A stretch of 64,000 nucleotides of DNA from Streptomyces sp. NBC_01571 (GTDB taxonomy: Bacteria; Actinomycetota; Actinomycetes; Streptomycetales; Streptomycetaceae), in assembly GCF_026339875.1 (NCBI RefSeq), contig NZ_JAPEPZ010000001.1, forward strand, positions 5,518,001 to 5,582,000, written 5' to 3'. Both the position numbers and the translations under genes were made by a program. The notes under the pieces were generated by a model. That model did not search any database, had not been told where the DNA came from, and saw only the letters and a program-made list of their open reading frames with translations. Below, in pieces: positions 57,509 through 64,000 of the stretch. The number at the start of each line of letters is the position of its first letter. Positions within the stretch are counted from its first letter, which is position 1.

Positions 57509-58471
57509 ATGAAGGCGATCAGCTACAGCCGGTACGGCGGCCCCGAGGTGCTGGAGTACGGCGAGGTCCGCGATCCCAAGGTCGGACCCGACACGGTTTT
57601 GGTGAAGGTGCGGGCCGCGGCGGTGAACCCCGTCGACTGGAAGTGCCGCGAGGGCCATCTGGACAGCATCCTCGACGCCGTCTTCCCGGTGATCACGGGC
57701 TGGGACGTCTCCGGGGTGGTGGTGCAGCCGGGCGCCTCGGTCACCGAGTTCGCCGTCGGCGACGAGGTCATCGGCTACGTGCGCGAGGACTTCCTCTCCC
57801 GGGGCACCTTCGCCGAGTACGTGGCCGCCCCCGTGCGCACGCTGGCCCGCAAGCCGCGCAACCTCCCCTTCGAGGAGGCGGCCGGGCTGCCGCTCGCCGG
57901 GCTCACCGCCTTCCAGGCGCTGACCAAGGTGATGGAGGTCAAGGGGGGCGAGACCGTGCTCGTGCACGCCGCCGCGGGCGGGGTCGGCTCGATCGCCGTC
58001 CAGCTCGCCGCGCACCTGGGCGCCCGGGTCATCGGTACGGCGAGCGAGTACAACCACGACTACGTGCGCTCGCTCGGCGCCGAACCGGTGAAGTACGGCG
58101 AGGGGCTGGCCGAACGGGTACGGGCGCTCGCGCCCGCGGGCGTGGACGCGGCGTTGGACACGATCGGCGGCCAGACGACGAAGACCTCGGCGGACCTGCT
58201 GACGCCGGAGGGCCGCCTGGTCTCCATCGCCGACCCGGAGGTGGTCAGCCACGGCGGCCTGTACTACTTCGTCCGCCCCGACACCGACGACCTGACACGG
58301 CTGTCCGAGTTGGCCGAGGAGGGCGTGGTGTCCGTGCACGTGTCGCAGACGTTCCCGCTGGAGCGGGCGGCGGAAGCGCAGCGGCTGAACCAGGAGGGGC
58401 GGACCCGGGGCAAGATCGTGGTGAAGGTGGACTGGCCCGAACCCGCCCCCGACTACGAGGGCGCCCTCTAG
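57509..58471 (+). CDS. Zinc-independent quinone/NADPH oxidoreductase (MDR family)
   Basis: The 320-residue protein matches medium-chain reductases of the quinone oxidoreductase type: YGGPEVLEYGEV at the N-terminus, VNPVDWKCREG, VIGYVREDF, GLPLAGLTAFQAL and the NADPH loop VLVHAAAGGVGSIAVQLA. It lacks the zinc-binding Cys cluster of alcohol dehydrogenases. It should reduce a quinone or enone with NADPH in the cytosol. The ATG at 57509 follows CGGAGGG. Its stop codon TAG lies within the left arm of the long inverted repeat at 58468. Confidence 0.93.
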   Translation: MKAISYSRYGGPEVLEYGEVRDPKVGPDTVLVKVRAAAVNPVDWKCREGHLDSILDAVFPVITGWDVSGVVVQPGASVTEFAVGDEVIGYVREDFLSRGTFAEYVAAPVRTLARKPRNLPFEEAAGLPLAGLTAFQALTKVMEVKGGETVLVHAAAGGVGSIAVQLAAHLGARVIGTASEYNHDYVRSLGAEPVKYGEGLAERVRALAPAGVDAALDTIGGQTTKTSADLLTPEGRLVSIADPEVVSHGGLYYFVRPDTDDLTRLSELAEEGVVSVHVSQTFPLERAAEAQRLNQEGRTRGKIVVKVDWPEPAPDYEGAL

Positions 58472-58554
58472 GGCGTGTTGCGAAAGTCCCGTCGTCCGCC
58501 CGGAGGGCGTGCCAGGCGCCGCGAGGCAGGCGGGACTTTCGCAACACGACCTAG
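58468..58554. repeat. Inverted repeat element, 24-bp arms with one mismatch
   Basis: The arms at 58468-58491 and 58531-58554 (CTAGGGCGTGTTGCGAAAGTCCCG and its near-complement) pair over 23 of 24 bases around a 39-base centre. The stop codons of both convergent flanking genes lie in the arms (TAG at 58469 and CTA at 58552). I recall similar sequence as a dispersed extragenic repeat in Streptomyces. It may be a MITE or a bidirectional terminator. Confidence 0.75.
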
Positions 58555-59052
58555 CCCGGCTGGCCCGGCTGGACGACCAGAGCCGCCGCGCACACCGTCA
58601 GGGCGACCGCGTACAGAGCCGCCGCCGTGGCGAGCGACGGCGTGGGGGCCGGGGGCACCGCCCTCCTGCGCCAGGACGCGGATGCGGTACTGGGCCAGGA
58701 GCAGAAAGCCTGGCCAGAGCACGCAGCACAGGGCGCAGACGGCGAGGCCGGCGGGTCTGGCGCCGTCGTGCAGGGCCGTCTTCACGGCGGGGACAGCGGC
58801 GACCGTGCTGGACAGTGTCGTACGCCGCCTCCACCACTCCTCAGCCCGCGACAGCGCCGCCAGCACCGCGCACAGACCGACCAGGTCCCTCCGTTCGAGC
58901 AAGGCCTGCGCCGTCTCCTGCGTAACTGCGGGTGTTGTGGGCGTCCAATAGGAGCCGCTCAATGATTGGGCAGACCTCTTGCCGCTCGGCCTACGCCGCA
59001 AGCTGTCGGCCGGCCGCGGCTCTTCGAGACCACGATTCCGATTCCGAGTCAC
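58552..59052 (-). pseudogene. Small membrane protein gene, frameshifted
   Basis: One minus-strand frame reads ALLERRDLVGLCAVLAALSRAEEWWRRR and a membrane helix (PAGLAVCALCCVLWPGFLLLAQYRIRVLAQEGG). Downstream, a different frame gives a second helix and natural stop (SLATAAALYAVALTVCAAALVVQPGQPG, stop at 58552). The switch falls in C-rich runs near 58650. A two-helix membrane protein with a one-base indel is the simplest reading. The start is not clear; no good ribosome-binding site is seen. Confidence 0.5.
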
Positions 59053-59162
59053 GAAGCGCTGCCGTCAATCGGTCCGCCCCCTGGTCCTGGCTCACATAGC
59101 CGTACTTCCTGTAGCGAGATCGTGCAGGGAGAGACCAAAGCACAGCTCAAGCGCCGGGAGAA

Positions 59163-59219
59163 GGCTTGAAAACCGTCGTGGCAGCGATGTCACCGTGGGT
59201 TCAAATCCCACACCCACCG
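59163..59219 (+). pseudogene. 3' fragment of tRNA-Ser(TGA)
   Basis: The sequence from the anticodon loop (CTTGAAAACCG, anticodon TGA), through a long variable arm (TCGTGGCAGCGATGTCACC), T arm (GTGGGTTCAAATCCCAC) and acceptor strand (ACCCACCG) is that of a serine tRNA. The 5' half with acceptor and D arm is missing. An inverted repeat GAACGGCC (59225-59232)/GGCCGTTC (59257-59264) follows like the tRNA's own terminator. It looks like an att remnant of an element that used a tRNA-Ser gene. Confidence 0.8.
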
Positions 59220-59564
59220 CAGATGAACGGCCGCTGACCAGGCAAGTCGGTCGGGGGGCCGTTCTCATGGGTGCTGCCCGTCAATCACCGTGGTTCCCCG
59301 TCGGATACCGGGCGATCGGGCACGGCAGGGCACGTGCACCTTCTGATCCGTAGCTCTATGTGGATCGGTCGGTGACGTTCATACCGGTCGGGCGACGGCC
59401 GTACGAGGACGCTGCCGGACGGGGCCGGTTGCTGTACTTCGCTGCTGTATTGCAGTCGGTCGGGCAGATCCTTAAGGGCGGGCCCCGAGAACCCGGCGCC
59501 CACCCGGCACGACAGCCGGACCATCAGCCCCGCCCGCAAGCAGAAATTCACTCTGAGCGAGCAA

Positions 59565-59592
59565 AGGGATCGTCAGCAAGCTGACGATCCCT
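59565..59592. terminator. 13-bp perfect palindrome
   Basis: AGGGATCGTCAGC (59565-59577) and its exact complement (59580-59592) are separated by two bases. It lies downstream of the FAD oxidase gene (minus strand) and probably terminates it. Confidence 0.6.
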
Positions 59593-59693
59593 CATGCAAG
59601 ATCGAGGCTAACGACACCCCTTCGACTGCGTCGGGCCCTTCTGCGTGAAAGGCCGAGCCTGACCGGGGCGGGGCCCCGACGGCGCACTGTCGA

Positions 59694-61220
59694 TCAGCGT
59701 GACGCGGGCGGGATGCTCTGCTCGTACTGGAAGACGTTGTAGGGGTCGTACTTCGCCTTGATCTCGCGCAGCCGCTCGAAGTGGCGTCTCCCCCAGTAGG
59801 CGGTCTCCCACTCCTGCATGCCGACGTTCGGCACGTTGACGTAGGCGCCGTCCACGAATCTGCGCATCGCCTGGCTGAATTCGGCGGTCCAGGCCTGGCA
59901 CGTCGAGGTGAGCGGGTCGCAGACGCCTGGTGTCGTTGAAGGAGTCCCCCAGGCTGCGCCGATCTCGCCGTAGAAGATCGCGTCGCGGTGCACGAACGCG
60001 GTGCCGCCGCGGGGCTCCTTCTTGATCGCCCCGCCGAAGGCATCGACGAAGTAGTTGCTGTCCTCCGTGGGAGCGTTTCGCATGTAGTAGCCGATGACGT
60101 CGATCGCCTTCTTCGGGAACAGCTTCTTGGCGAACTGTGAGAAGAACTTCACGTTGGCGGGCTCCTGCGAGCGCGGGACCTGGGCTCCGGCAAAGATGGG
60201 GCCCCAGTTACCGACCTGCACCTGCACATCGGGCGTGCCGATCGACAGGATCGGGGCCAGCAACTTTTTGGCCTCTGCCGCCGTGCCCTCCGCGAGCCAC
60301 GCGAACAGCAGGATCTGGGACTTGTGGATCTCGACTTCGGATCCGAGGCGGTTGTCGGCGAACGGTACCGTACGCTGCCATGCATCGAAGATCCCATGCA
60401 GGTCCGTAAGGCCGTCCCAGGTCGCCTGCACATAGGCGATGCGCTTGAGCGGGCGCACCTTGTAGGTGAGTTGCGTGACGATTCCGAAGTTGCCGTTTCC
60501 CGCCCCACGGAGCGCCCAGAGCAGGTCTGAGTGGTCCTTCAGGTCGGCATGGATCACCTTGGCGCAGTCGCGACCCGACGGGACGACGACCTCGGTCCCG
60601 ATCAGGCTGTCGCAGGCCATGCCGAGCCAGCGGTTGAGGGGGCCAAGGCCGCCGCCGACCGTCGCACCGACCAAGCCGACGCTGCCCTCGCTTCCGGTCG
60701 TGACCGCGAGGTCCTGCTTGGCGAGCGTCGTCACCGCTTCCAACTGGGTCAGGCCGGCGCCGACCTTCGCGATACGAGCGTCGGTGTCGACGTGGACCGA
60801 CTTGAGCTGGCTGACGTCGATCACGATGCCGTTGTCGATGTTCGACCAGCCCTCCAGGGCGTGGCGGCCGCTGCGTACCCGCAGTGCGACGTTGTGCTGC
60901 CGCGCCCAGGTGAGGGCGTTCACCACGTCCTGGGTCTTCTGGGCGAAGACGATGACCAGCGGGTAGTGAGAGAACAGTTGGTCGTAGTCGATGCGATCAT
61001 CCGTGTACGTGGCGTCACCGGGGCGGACGATGTGACCGGTCAGCTTCGCCGGCGGACGTCCCGACGACCCTTTAGTCGGGTCGCTCGCGGCCAGAAGGCC
61101 CGAGGTGCTCGCGGCCGCAATGTCCGGCGCGCCTGCGGCCATAAGGCCCGGGACGACGACCGCCCCGGCGCCGGCGGCCGCAGACGCCCTGAGCAGGTAG
61201 CGGCGGGAAAAATCGCTCAA
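59694..61220 (-). CDS. Tat-exported FAD-binding oxidase (berberine-bridge-enzyme-like)
   Basis: The product (508 residues from the TTG at 61220, AGAGGAT upstream) starts with a twin-arginine signal (FSRRYLLRASAAAGAGAVVV). The FAD-binding PCMH-type domain follows with VRSGRHALEGWSN (the His is the usual covalent FAD site), VGAGLTQLEAVTTLAKQDLAVTTGS and GGGLGPLNRWLGMACD. A BBE-like C-terminus ends EWETAYWGRRHFERLREIKAKYDPYNVFQYEQSIPP. It should oxidise a sugar or aromatic substrate with oxygen outside the membrane. An upstream GTG or ATG start is possible but not supported by a signal peptide. Confidence 0.88.
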   Translation of the reverse strand: MSDFSRRYLLRASAAAGAGAVVVPGLMAAGAPDIAAASTSGLLAASDPTKGSSGRPPAKLTGHIVRPGDATYTDDRIDYDQLFSHYPLVIVFAQKTQDVVNALTWARQHNVALRVRSGRHALEGWSNIDNGIVIDVSQLKSVHVDTDARIAKVGAGLTQLEAVTTLAKQDLAVTTGSEGSVGLVGATVGGGLGPLNRWLGMACDSLIGTEVVVPSGRDCAKVIHADLKDHSDLLWALRGAGNGNFGIVTQLTYKVRPLKRIAYVQATWDGLTDLHGIFDAWQRTVPFADNRLGSEVEIHKSQILLFAWLAEGTAAEAKKLLAPILSIGTPDVQVQVGNWGPIFAGAQVPRSQEPANVKFFSQFAKKLFPKKAIDVIGYYMRNAPTEDSNYFVDAFGGAIKKEPRGGTAFVHRDAIFYGEIGAAWGTPSTTPGVCDPLTSTCQAWTAEFSQAMRRFVDGAYVNVPNVGMQEWETAYWGRRHFERLREIKAKYDPYNVFQYEQSIPPASR

Positions 61221-61725
61221 GGTCCAGATCCTCTCGATCGGACTGCGCCGGTACGCGGCTGAGGGAGTCCTTACCCGCCAGCCGCCGGGCAGTCCTTTGT
61301 GGTCGACCCCCGCACGGTAACGGGGCGACCATGCGGTGTTTCCCGACACGCCAATTGAGGACGATGACGACAGTCTGAAGGAGTAACTCAGCGGGATCCC
61401 GTCATAACCGGTTTGGGATGCACCGCGCCCTGCTCGAAGCTATCCCTCGGCCCAAGCGGTCAGAATACGCGGGTGCTCTCAAAGATGATGGGCTCGCCGA
61501 TGTCGCTAGTCAGGTCAGCATCTCGCAATGGCCCGACGAACCGCCTTTCTGATAAGAATTTGTGGGCGTGCCCCCGTAATCACCCCTCTCCGCCTGGAAA
61601 CCCCGGCTGGTCACTCGCGGGACTCATCGTGCGAACGGTGTGCCGCTGGGCGCACGTGTACGCCGGCTGGTGTCGGCCGCTGATGTCAGGCCGCCTGTCA
61701 ATCCCCTCTGATCGTGGAGAGCTTC
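61221..61725. other. Island interior between the FAD oxidase and the IS3 transposase
   Basis: The stretch has the lowest GC of the island and holds the oxidase promoter plus a possible 44-codon remnant ORF (61418-61552). The IS3 left end probably lies near 61690-61725, but I cannot place its inverted repeat. Confidence 0.45.
61418..61552 (+). CDS. Short ORF, possible remnant of a regulator
   Basis: A 44-residue frame reads MHRALLEAIPRPKRSEYAG, then ALKDDGLADVASQVSISQW and an acidic end. The amino acid composition looks protein-like and unlike the random Arg/Pro/Ala frames around it, but no ribosome-binding site or family is recognised. It may be the C-terminus of a truncated element gene. 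Confidence 0.3.
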   Translation: MHRALLEAIPRPKRSEYAGALKDDGLADVASQVSISQWPDEPPF

Positions 61726-62631
61726 CTATGCAGCCAGCCCCTCACCGAGGCTGGCCCAGTAGCCGTGTTCGTAGTCGATCGGGCTCTTGAAGCCACACAC
61801 ACTGTGGAGCCGACGGCTGTTGTAGAAGTCGGTGATCCAGGACGCGATCCGGATCCGGGCCTCGGTGCGTGCGGCGAAGGCGTGCCGGTGGACGTACTCG
61901 ACCTTCAGCACGCTGTTGAACGCCTCGCTGACGGCATTGTCGACGCACGAGCCGACCCGGCCCATGGACTGGAAGACGCCCAGCCGGCGACAGGCCCGGC
62001 GGAACCTCCGAGAGCCGTACTCGCTGCCGCGGTCCGTGTGGAAAAGAACGCCGCGGACGTCCCCGCCGCGGGTCGCCGCGGCCATGTGCAGAGCGGCGAC
62101 GACCAGTTCGGCATCGTGAGGGGCACCCATCGCATAGCCGAGCAGGCGGCGGGAGAACAGATCGATGACCGTGGCCAGGTACAGCTTGCCCGCACCGGTT
62201 TCGATCTCCGTCATGTCCCCGCACCAGACCTTGTCGGGTGCCTCGGCGGTGAAGTCGCGGCGCACGAAGTCCGGGGCGGCCGGCCGTTTGCCCGGCCGGG
62301 TCAGCCCCCGCCGTCTGCGCACCTTCCGCGCGACCGGGCCCAGCTCGGCCATGATCTTCGCGATGGTGTTCACCGAGACCCGCCAGCCCTGCCTCATCAG
62401 CCTGATCCAGATCTTTGGCGAGCCGTAGGTGCCGCCGGACGTGTCTAACTCTCCCTTCACCGCTTCGAGCAGGTGCTGTCTGCGCAGCTCACGCCTGGTG
62501 GGCTGACGGGTGCGGTGTTTGTAGAACCACGACTCGCTCACGCCCAGGGCGCGGCAGGAGACGCGGTGCGAAATGCCGTGCTCGGTCCTGAAGTCGCTGA
62601 TCATCCCGACGACGGACGCCGGGTCCGCCAC
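61726..62631 (-). CDS. IS3-family transposase OrfB
   Basis: The product (about 301 residues) has the IS3 OrfB layout: HTH-like N-terminus (MISDFRTEHGISHRVSCRALGVSESWFYKHRTR), HTH_21-type linker (YGSPKIWIRLMRQG) and the rve DDE core with Asp in VWCGDMTEI, Asp in FHTDRGSEYGS and Glu in NAVSEAFNSVLK. The catalytic residues are intact. OrfA, expected upstream at about 62650-62950, is missing and is replaced by RepSA sequence, so transposition by programmed frameshift fusion is not possible and the IS is probably truncated. Confidence 0.88.
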   Translation of the reverse strand: MADPASVVGMISDFRTEHGISHRVSCRALGVSESWFYKHRTRQPTRRELRRQHLLEAVKGELDTSGGTYGSPKIWIRLMRQGWRVSVNTIAKIMAELGPVARKVRRRRGLTRPGKRPAAPDFVRRDFTAEAPDKVWCGDMTEIETGAGKLYLATVIDLFSRRLLGYAMGAPHDAELVVAALHMAAATRGGDVRGVLFHTDRGSEYGSRRFRRACRRLGVFQSMGRVGSCVDNAVSEAFNSVLKVEYVHRHAFAARTEARIRIASWITDFYNSRRLHSVCGFKSPIDYEHGYWASLGEGLAA

Positions 62632-62644
62632 GGGTACTTCACCC

Positions 62645-63190
62645 ACCTTCGTCTTCGGCCGCCAACTTGACGTGCGCCCGATCCGTTCTGCCGACTTCGA
62701 CGACGACCAGGAGCTCACCGAGCGGGCCGTCGCGTCGTACATCGCGAAGTACGCCACCAAGGGCGCCGAGACCACGACTTGCAGCCTCGACCGCCCGCTC
62801 AGGTTCCTCGCCGAGCTGGCCCCAGCCAGGCTCACCGAACACGCCCGCTGTCTGATCCGCACCGCGTGGACCCTCGGCGCCCGCAAGGACCTGGAACACC
62901 TCCGCTTACGCGCCTGGGCTCACATGCTCGGCTTCCGCGGCCACTTCTCCACCAAGTTCCGCTGCTACTCCACCACCCTCGGAGCGCGAGCCCGAGACGA
63001 CGTACCGCCTAGCCTTCGGACGGATCCCAAGGGGAGTGCCGCATCCGTGGCGGAGGTCACTCTTGCCATGTGTCCGGTCTGGGCAGGTCGGGCTTTCGAT
63101 GAAATGATCAACGGCAAGCCGCGCAAGCAGTTCTTGCGTTCGGTTGCGAGGGAGCTCCGATTGGCTCCGGTCCTGCCCCCACTGAGCTAG
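62645..63190 (+). pseudogene. RepSA-like replication initiator fragment
   Basis: The frame carries FGRQLDVRPIRSADFDDDQELTERAVASYIAKYATKGAE and HLRLRAWAHMLGFRGHFSTKFRCYSTTLG, conserved in the C-terminal half of pSAM2-type rolling-circle replication initiators. The N-terminal catalytic half with its HUH motif is absent, cut off at the IS3 junction near 62640. The last 60 residues after TTLG do not look like RepSA. It is a remnant of an integrative-conjugative element of actinomycetes. Confidence 0.8.
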
Positions 63191-63260
63191 CTGAGCGGTT
63201 TGGTCGACCGTAGTGGTGCGGATATGGTGCGCGCACCGCTTACAGGTCTAGACAACAAAG

Positions 63261-63287
63261 AACCCCCAGGTCATCGACCTGGGGGTT
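63261..63287 (-). terminator. Intrinsic terminator of tRNA-Gly
   Basis: AACCCCCAGGTC (63261-63272) pairs with 63276-63287 around a 3-base loop. On the minus strand, TTCTTTGTTGT follows the stem, giving a U-rich tail. It lies just after the tRNA 3' end. Confidence 0.85.
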
Positions 63288-63340
63288 TCACATGGAGCGG
63301 GTGACGAGAATCGAACTCGCACTCTCAGCTTGGGAAGCTG
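63287..63340 (-). other. attachment site in the intact tRNA-Gly, right end of the island
   Basis: This 54-bp stretch is the partner of the direct repeat at 56901-56954. It runs from the terminator's last base through the CCA, acceptor and T arm to the anticodon stem. Confidence 0.9.
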
Positions 63341-63366
63341 ATGTTCTACCACTAAACTACACCCGC
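63293..63366 (-). tRNA. tRNA-Gly(CCC)
   Basis: The 74-base gene reads GCGGGTG (acceptor) and a D arm, then anticodon stem-loop TCAGC-TTCCCAA-GCTGA giving anticodon CCC. The T arm GTGCGAGTTCGATTCTCGT, acceptor CACCCGC, discriminator T and encoded CCA follow. It is intact because the island restored its 3' end; its 54-bp 3' part is repeated at 56901. Confidence 0.95.
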
Positions 63367-63630
63367 GTAAGACGCCGGCCGGGCCGGTGTCGAATGCCCG
63401 CTCACTCTACCTCATGCCCGACCCCCGGCGTTGAAGCCGCGGGGCCGGTGCGCGTTTCGGGGAGTGGACACGGCTGCGGGGGAACGGAGTTGGGGCGTAC
63501 GGTGGGGCCGTGAGGGAGGGTCCCGGCGGGGCCGGAGTGCCGCCTGGAAGGCCGTCCCATTCATCCCGTAATGTGGCTTTCGTCGTCGGCCACGCCAGTG
63601 CCTGACGAAGGCTCTTGGGGAAGGGACTCT

Positions 63631-63798
63631 GTGGACTTGATGGAGCGCACCGTCGTCCGATGTGCCGAGGGGCACGTGTTCAGCACCACTACGTTCCCGA
63701 TGCAGAAGGCCGAGCGGCTCGGACCCGGTCGATTGATCCGGTGTCCGCGGTGCGCGCGGCTGCGGAACGTCGTTCCGGTGGCGTTGGAGAACCGGTAG
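63631..63798 (+). CDS. Small zinc-ribbon protein upstream of dcd
   Basis: The 55-residue protein (GTG at 63631, AAGGGACT upstream) reads VDLMERTVVRCAEGHVFSTT, then FPMQKAERLGPGRLIRCPRCARLRNVVPV. CAEGH and CPRC form a zinc ribbon. Homologues of this size commonly sit beside dcd in Streptomyces. The function is unknown. An ATG at 63640 is an alternative start. Confidence 0.8.
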   Translation: MDLMERTVVRCAEGHVFSTTTFPMQKAERLGPGRLIRCPRCARLRNVVPVALENR

Positions 63799-63833
63799 CG
63801 GAAGGTGCTGAGTGGTCTCGGCAGGAGGTAGAC

Positions 63834-63865
63834 GTGGGGCTGTCCACAATTGTGGGCAGCCCCAC
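63834..63865. terminator. 32-bp hairpin between the zinc-ribbon gene and dcd
   Basis: GTGGGGCTG (63834-63842) pairs with CAGCCCCAC (63857-63865); the interior CCACAATTGTGG (63844-63855) is itself a perfect palindrome. It could terminate the zinc-ribbon transcript or act as an operator 15 bases before dcd. Confidence 0.6.
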
Positions 63866-63880
63866 GCGTATCCTCGGGGC

Positions 63881-64000
63881 GTGCTTCTCTCAGACAAGGA
63901 CATCCGGGCCGAGATCGACGCCGGACGGGTGCGGATCGCTCCCTACGACGAATCCATGGTGCAGCCGTCGAGCATCGACGTGCGGCTCGACCGCTATTTC
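63881..64000 (+). CDS. dcd: dCTP deaminase (partial, runs off the right edge)
   Basis: The first 40 residues [40 protein letters not shown] are the strongly conserved N-terminus of dCTP deaminase, which converts dCTP to dUTP in thymidylate synthesis. In actinobacteria it is usually the bifunctional form that also makes dUMP. The GTG at 63881 is preceded by CCTCGGGGC only. The rest lies outside the window. Confidence 0.93.
   Translation, partial: MLLSDKDIRAEIDAGRVRIAPYDESMVQPSSIDVRLDRYF

Larger units (their letters stand above)
59053..59693. other. Island interior with a tRNA-Ser fragment and a hairpin
   Basis: These 641 bases hold no supported protein gene. They contain the tRNA-Ser 3' fragment (59163-59219) with its terminator-like hairpin (59225-59264), and the perfect palindrome at 59565-59592 before the end of the FAD oxidase gene. 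Confidence 0.55.
56901..63340. mobile_element. 6.4-kb genomic island in tRNA-Gly(CCC), decayed actinomycete integrative element
   Basis: A 54-bp perfect direct repeat of the tRNA-Gly 3' half bounds the segment (56901-56954 and 63287-63340). Cargo comprises a quinone oxidoreductase, a frameshifted membrane gene, a tRNA-Ser 3' fragment, a FAD oxidase, an IS3-type transposase and a RepSA replication-initiator fragment. The latter is a hallmark of pSAM2-like AICEs. No integrase, excisionase or Tra gene is recognisable, so the island is probably immobile. Confidence 0.82.

Overview
The window is high-GC actinobacterial DNA and looks like a Streptomyces chromosome. The genes have GC-rich third codon positions, many GTG starts and frequent ATGA/GTGA start-stop overlaps. 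Several families are typical of the genus: SigE-like ECF sigma factors, a DasR-type operator at a chitinase, SpoIIE-type PP2C phosphatases, serine/threonine kinases with PQQ-like sensor domains, and FG-GAP secreted proteins. It ends at dcd. Roughly 55 genes are supported; most of the very long ORFs on the opposite strand are GC-driven shadows.

Layout. 1-5.5 kb: a membrane protein cut by the window edge, an NAD(P)-binding protein, a membrane PP2C phosphatase, an unknown cytosolic protein and a secreted beta-propeller/Ig-like protein. 5.7-10.5 kb: a tight three-gene operon of EACC1, a transmembrane caspase with substrate-binding-like and VWA domains outside the cell, and a solute-binding lipoprotein; this is the strongest candidate for an undescribed system. 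10.4-13.8 kb: an M20 amidohydrolase, a 159-bp MITE-like element, and a divergent pair of a small exported peptide and an XRE-TPR regulator that share palindromic operators. 13.8-24.5 kb: an alkylsulfatase, a sigma/anti-sigma/GT51 operon whose penicillin-binding protein has lost its transpeptidase residues, a second ECF operon whose partner carries a dead L,D-transpeptidase domain, a hydrolase/MarR pair, an L7/L12-like protein and small lipoprotein and zinc-ribbon genes.

25-36 kb: a cold-shock gene, an anti-sigma ATPase, an FkbM methyltransferase and a molybdenum neighbourhood (modABC, a sulfite-oxidase-like molybdoprotein, a LysR regulator, an NAD formate dehydrogenase and a TOBE-domain regulator). 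36-44 kb: a glycosyltransferase with a tiny overlapping membrane peptide, an active L,D-transpeptidase lipoprotein, a fasciclin lipoprotein-sigK-rskA unit that mirrors the mycobacterial MPT83/SigK arrangement, a DasR-type chitinase and a STAS protein. 44-57 kb: a frameshifted DUF5994 gene, an epimerase, HEAT-repeat, NodB deacetylase, Ser/Thr kinase, DUF4232 and FG-GAP proteins.

56.9-63.3 kb is a 6.4-kb genomic island in a tRNA-Gly(CCC) gene. It is bounded by a 54-bp perfect direct repeat (att sites) and holds a quinone oxidoreductase, a broken membrane gene, a 3' fragment of tRNA-Ser(TGA), a Tat-exported FAD oxidase, an IS3 OrfB and a RepSA replication-initiator fragment. It reads as a decayed actinomycete integrative element with no visible integrase. 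The window closes with a zinc-ribbon gene and the start of dcd.

A recurring theme is signalling across the membrane: three sigma/anti-sigma type units, a caspase receptor, a receptor kinase, a PP2C phosphatase, and two cell-wall enzyme folds apparently turned into non-catalytic sensors.
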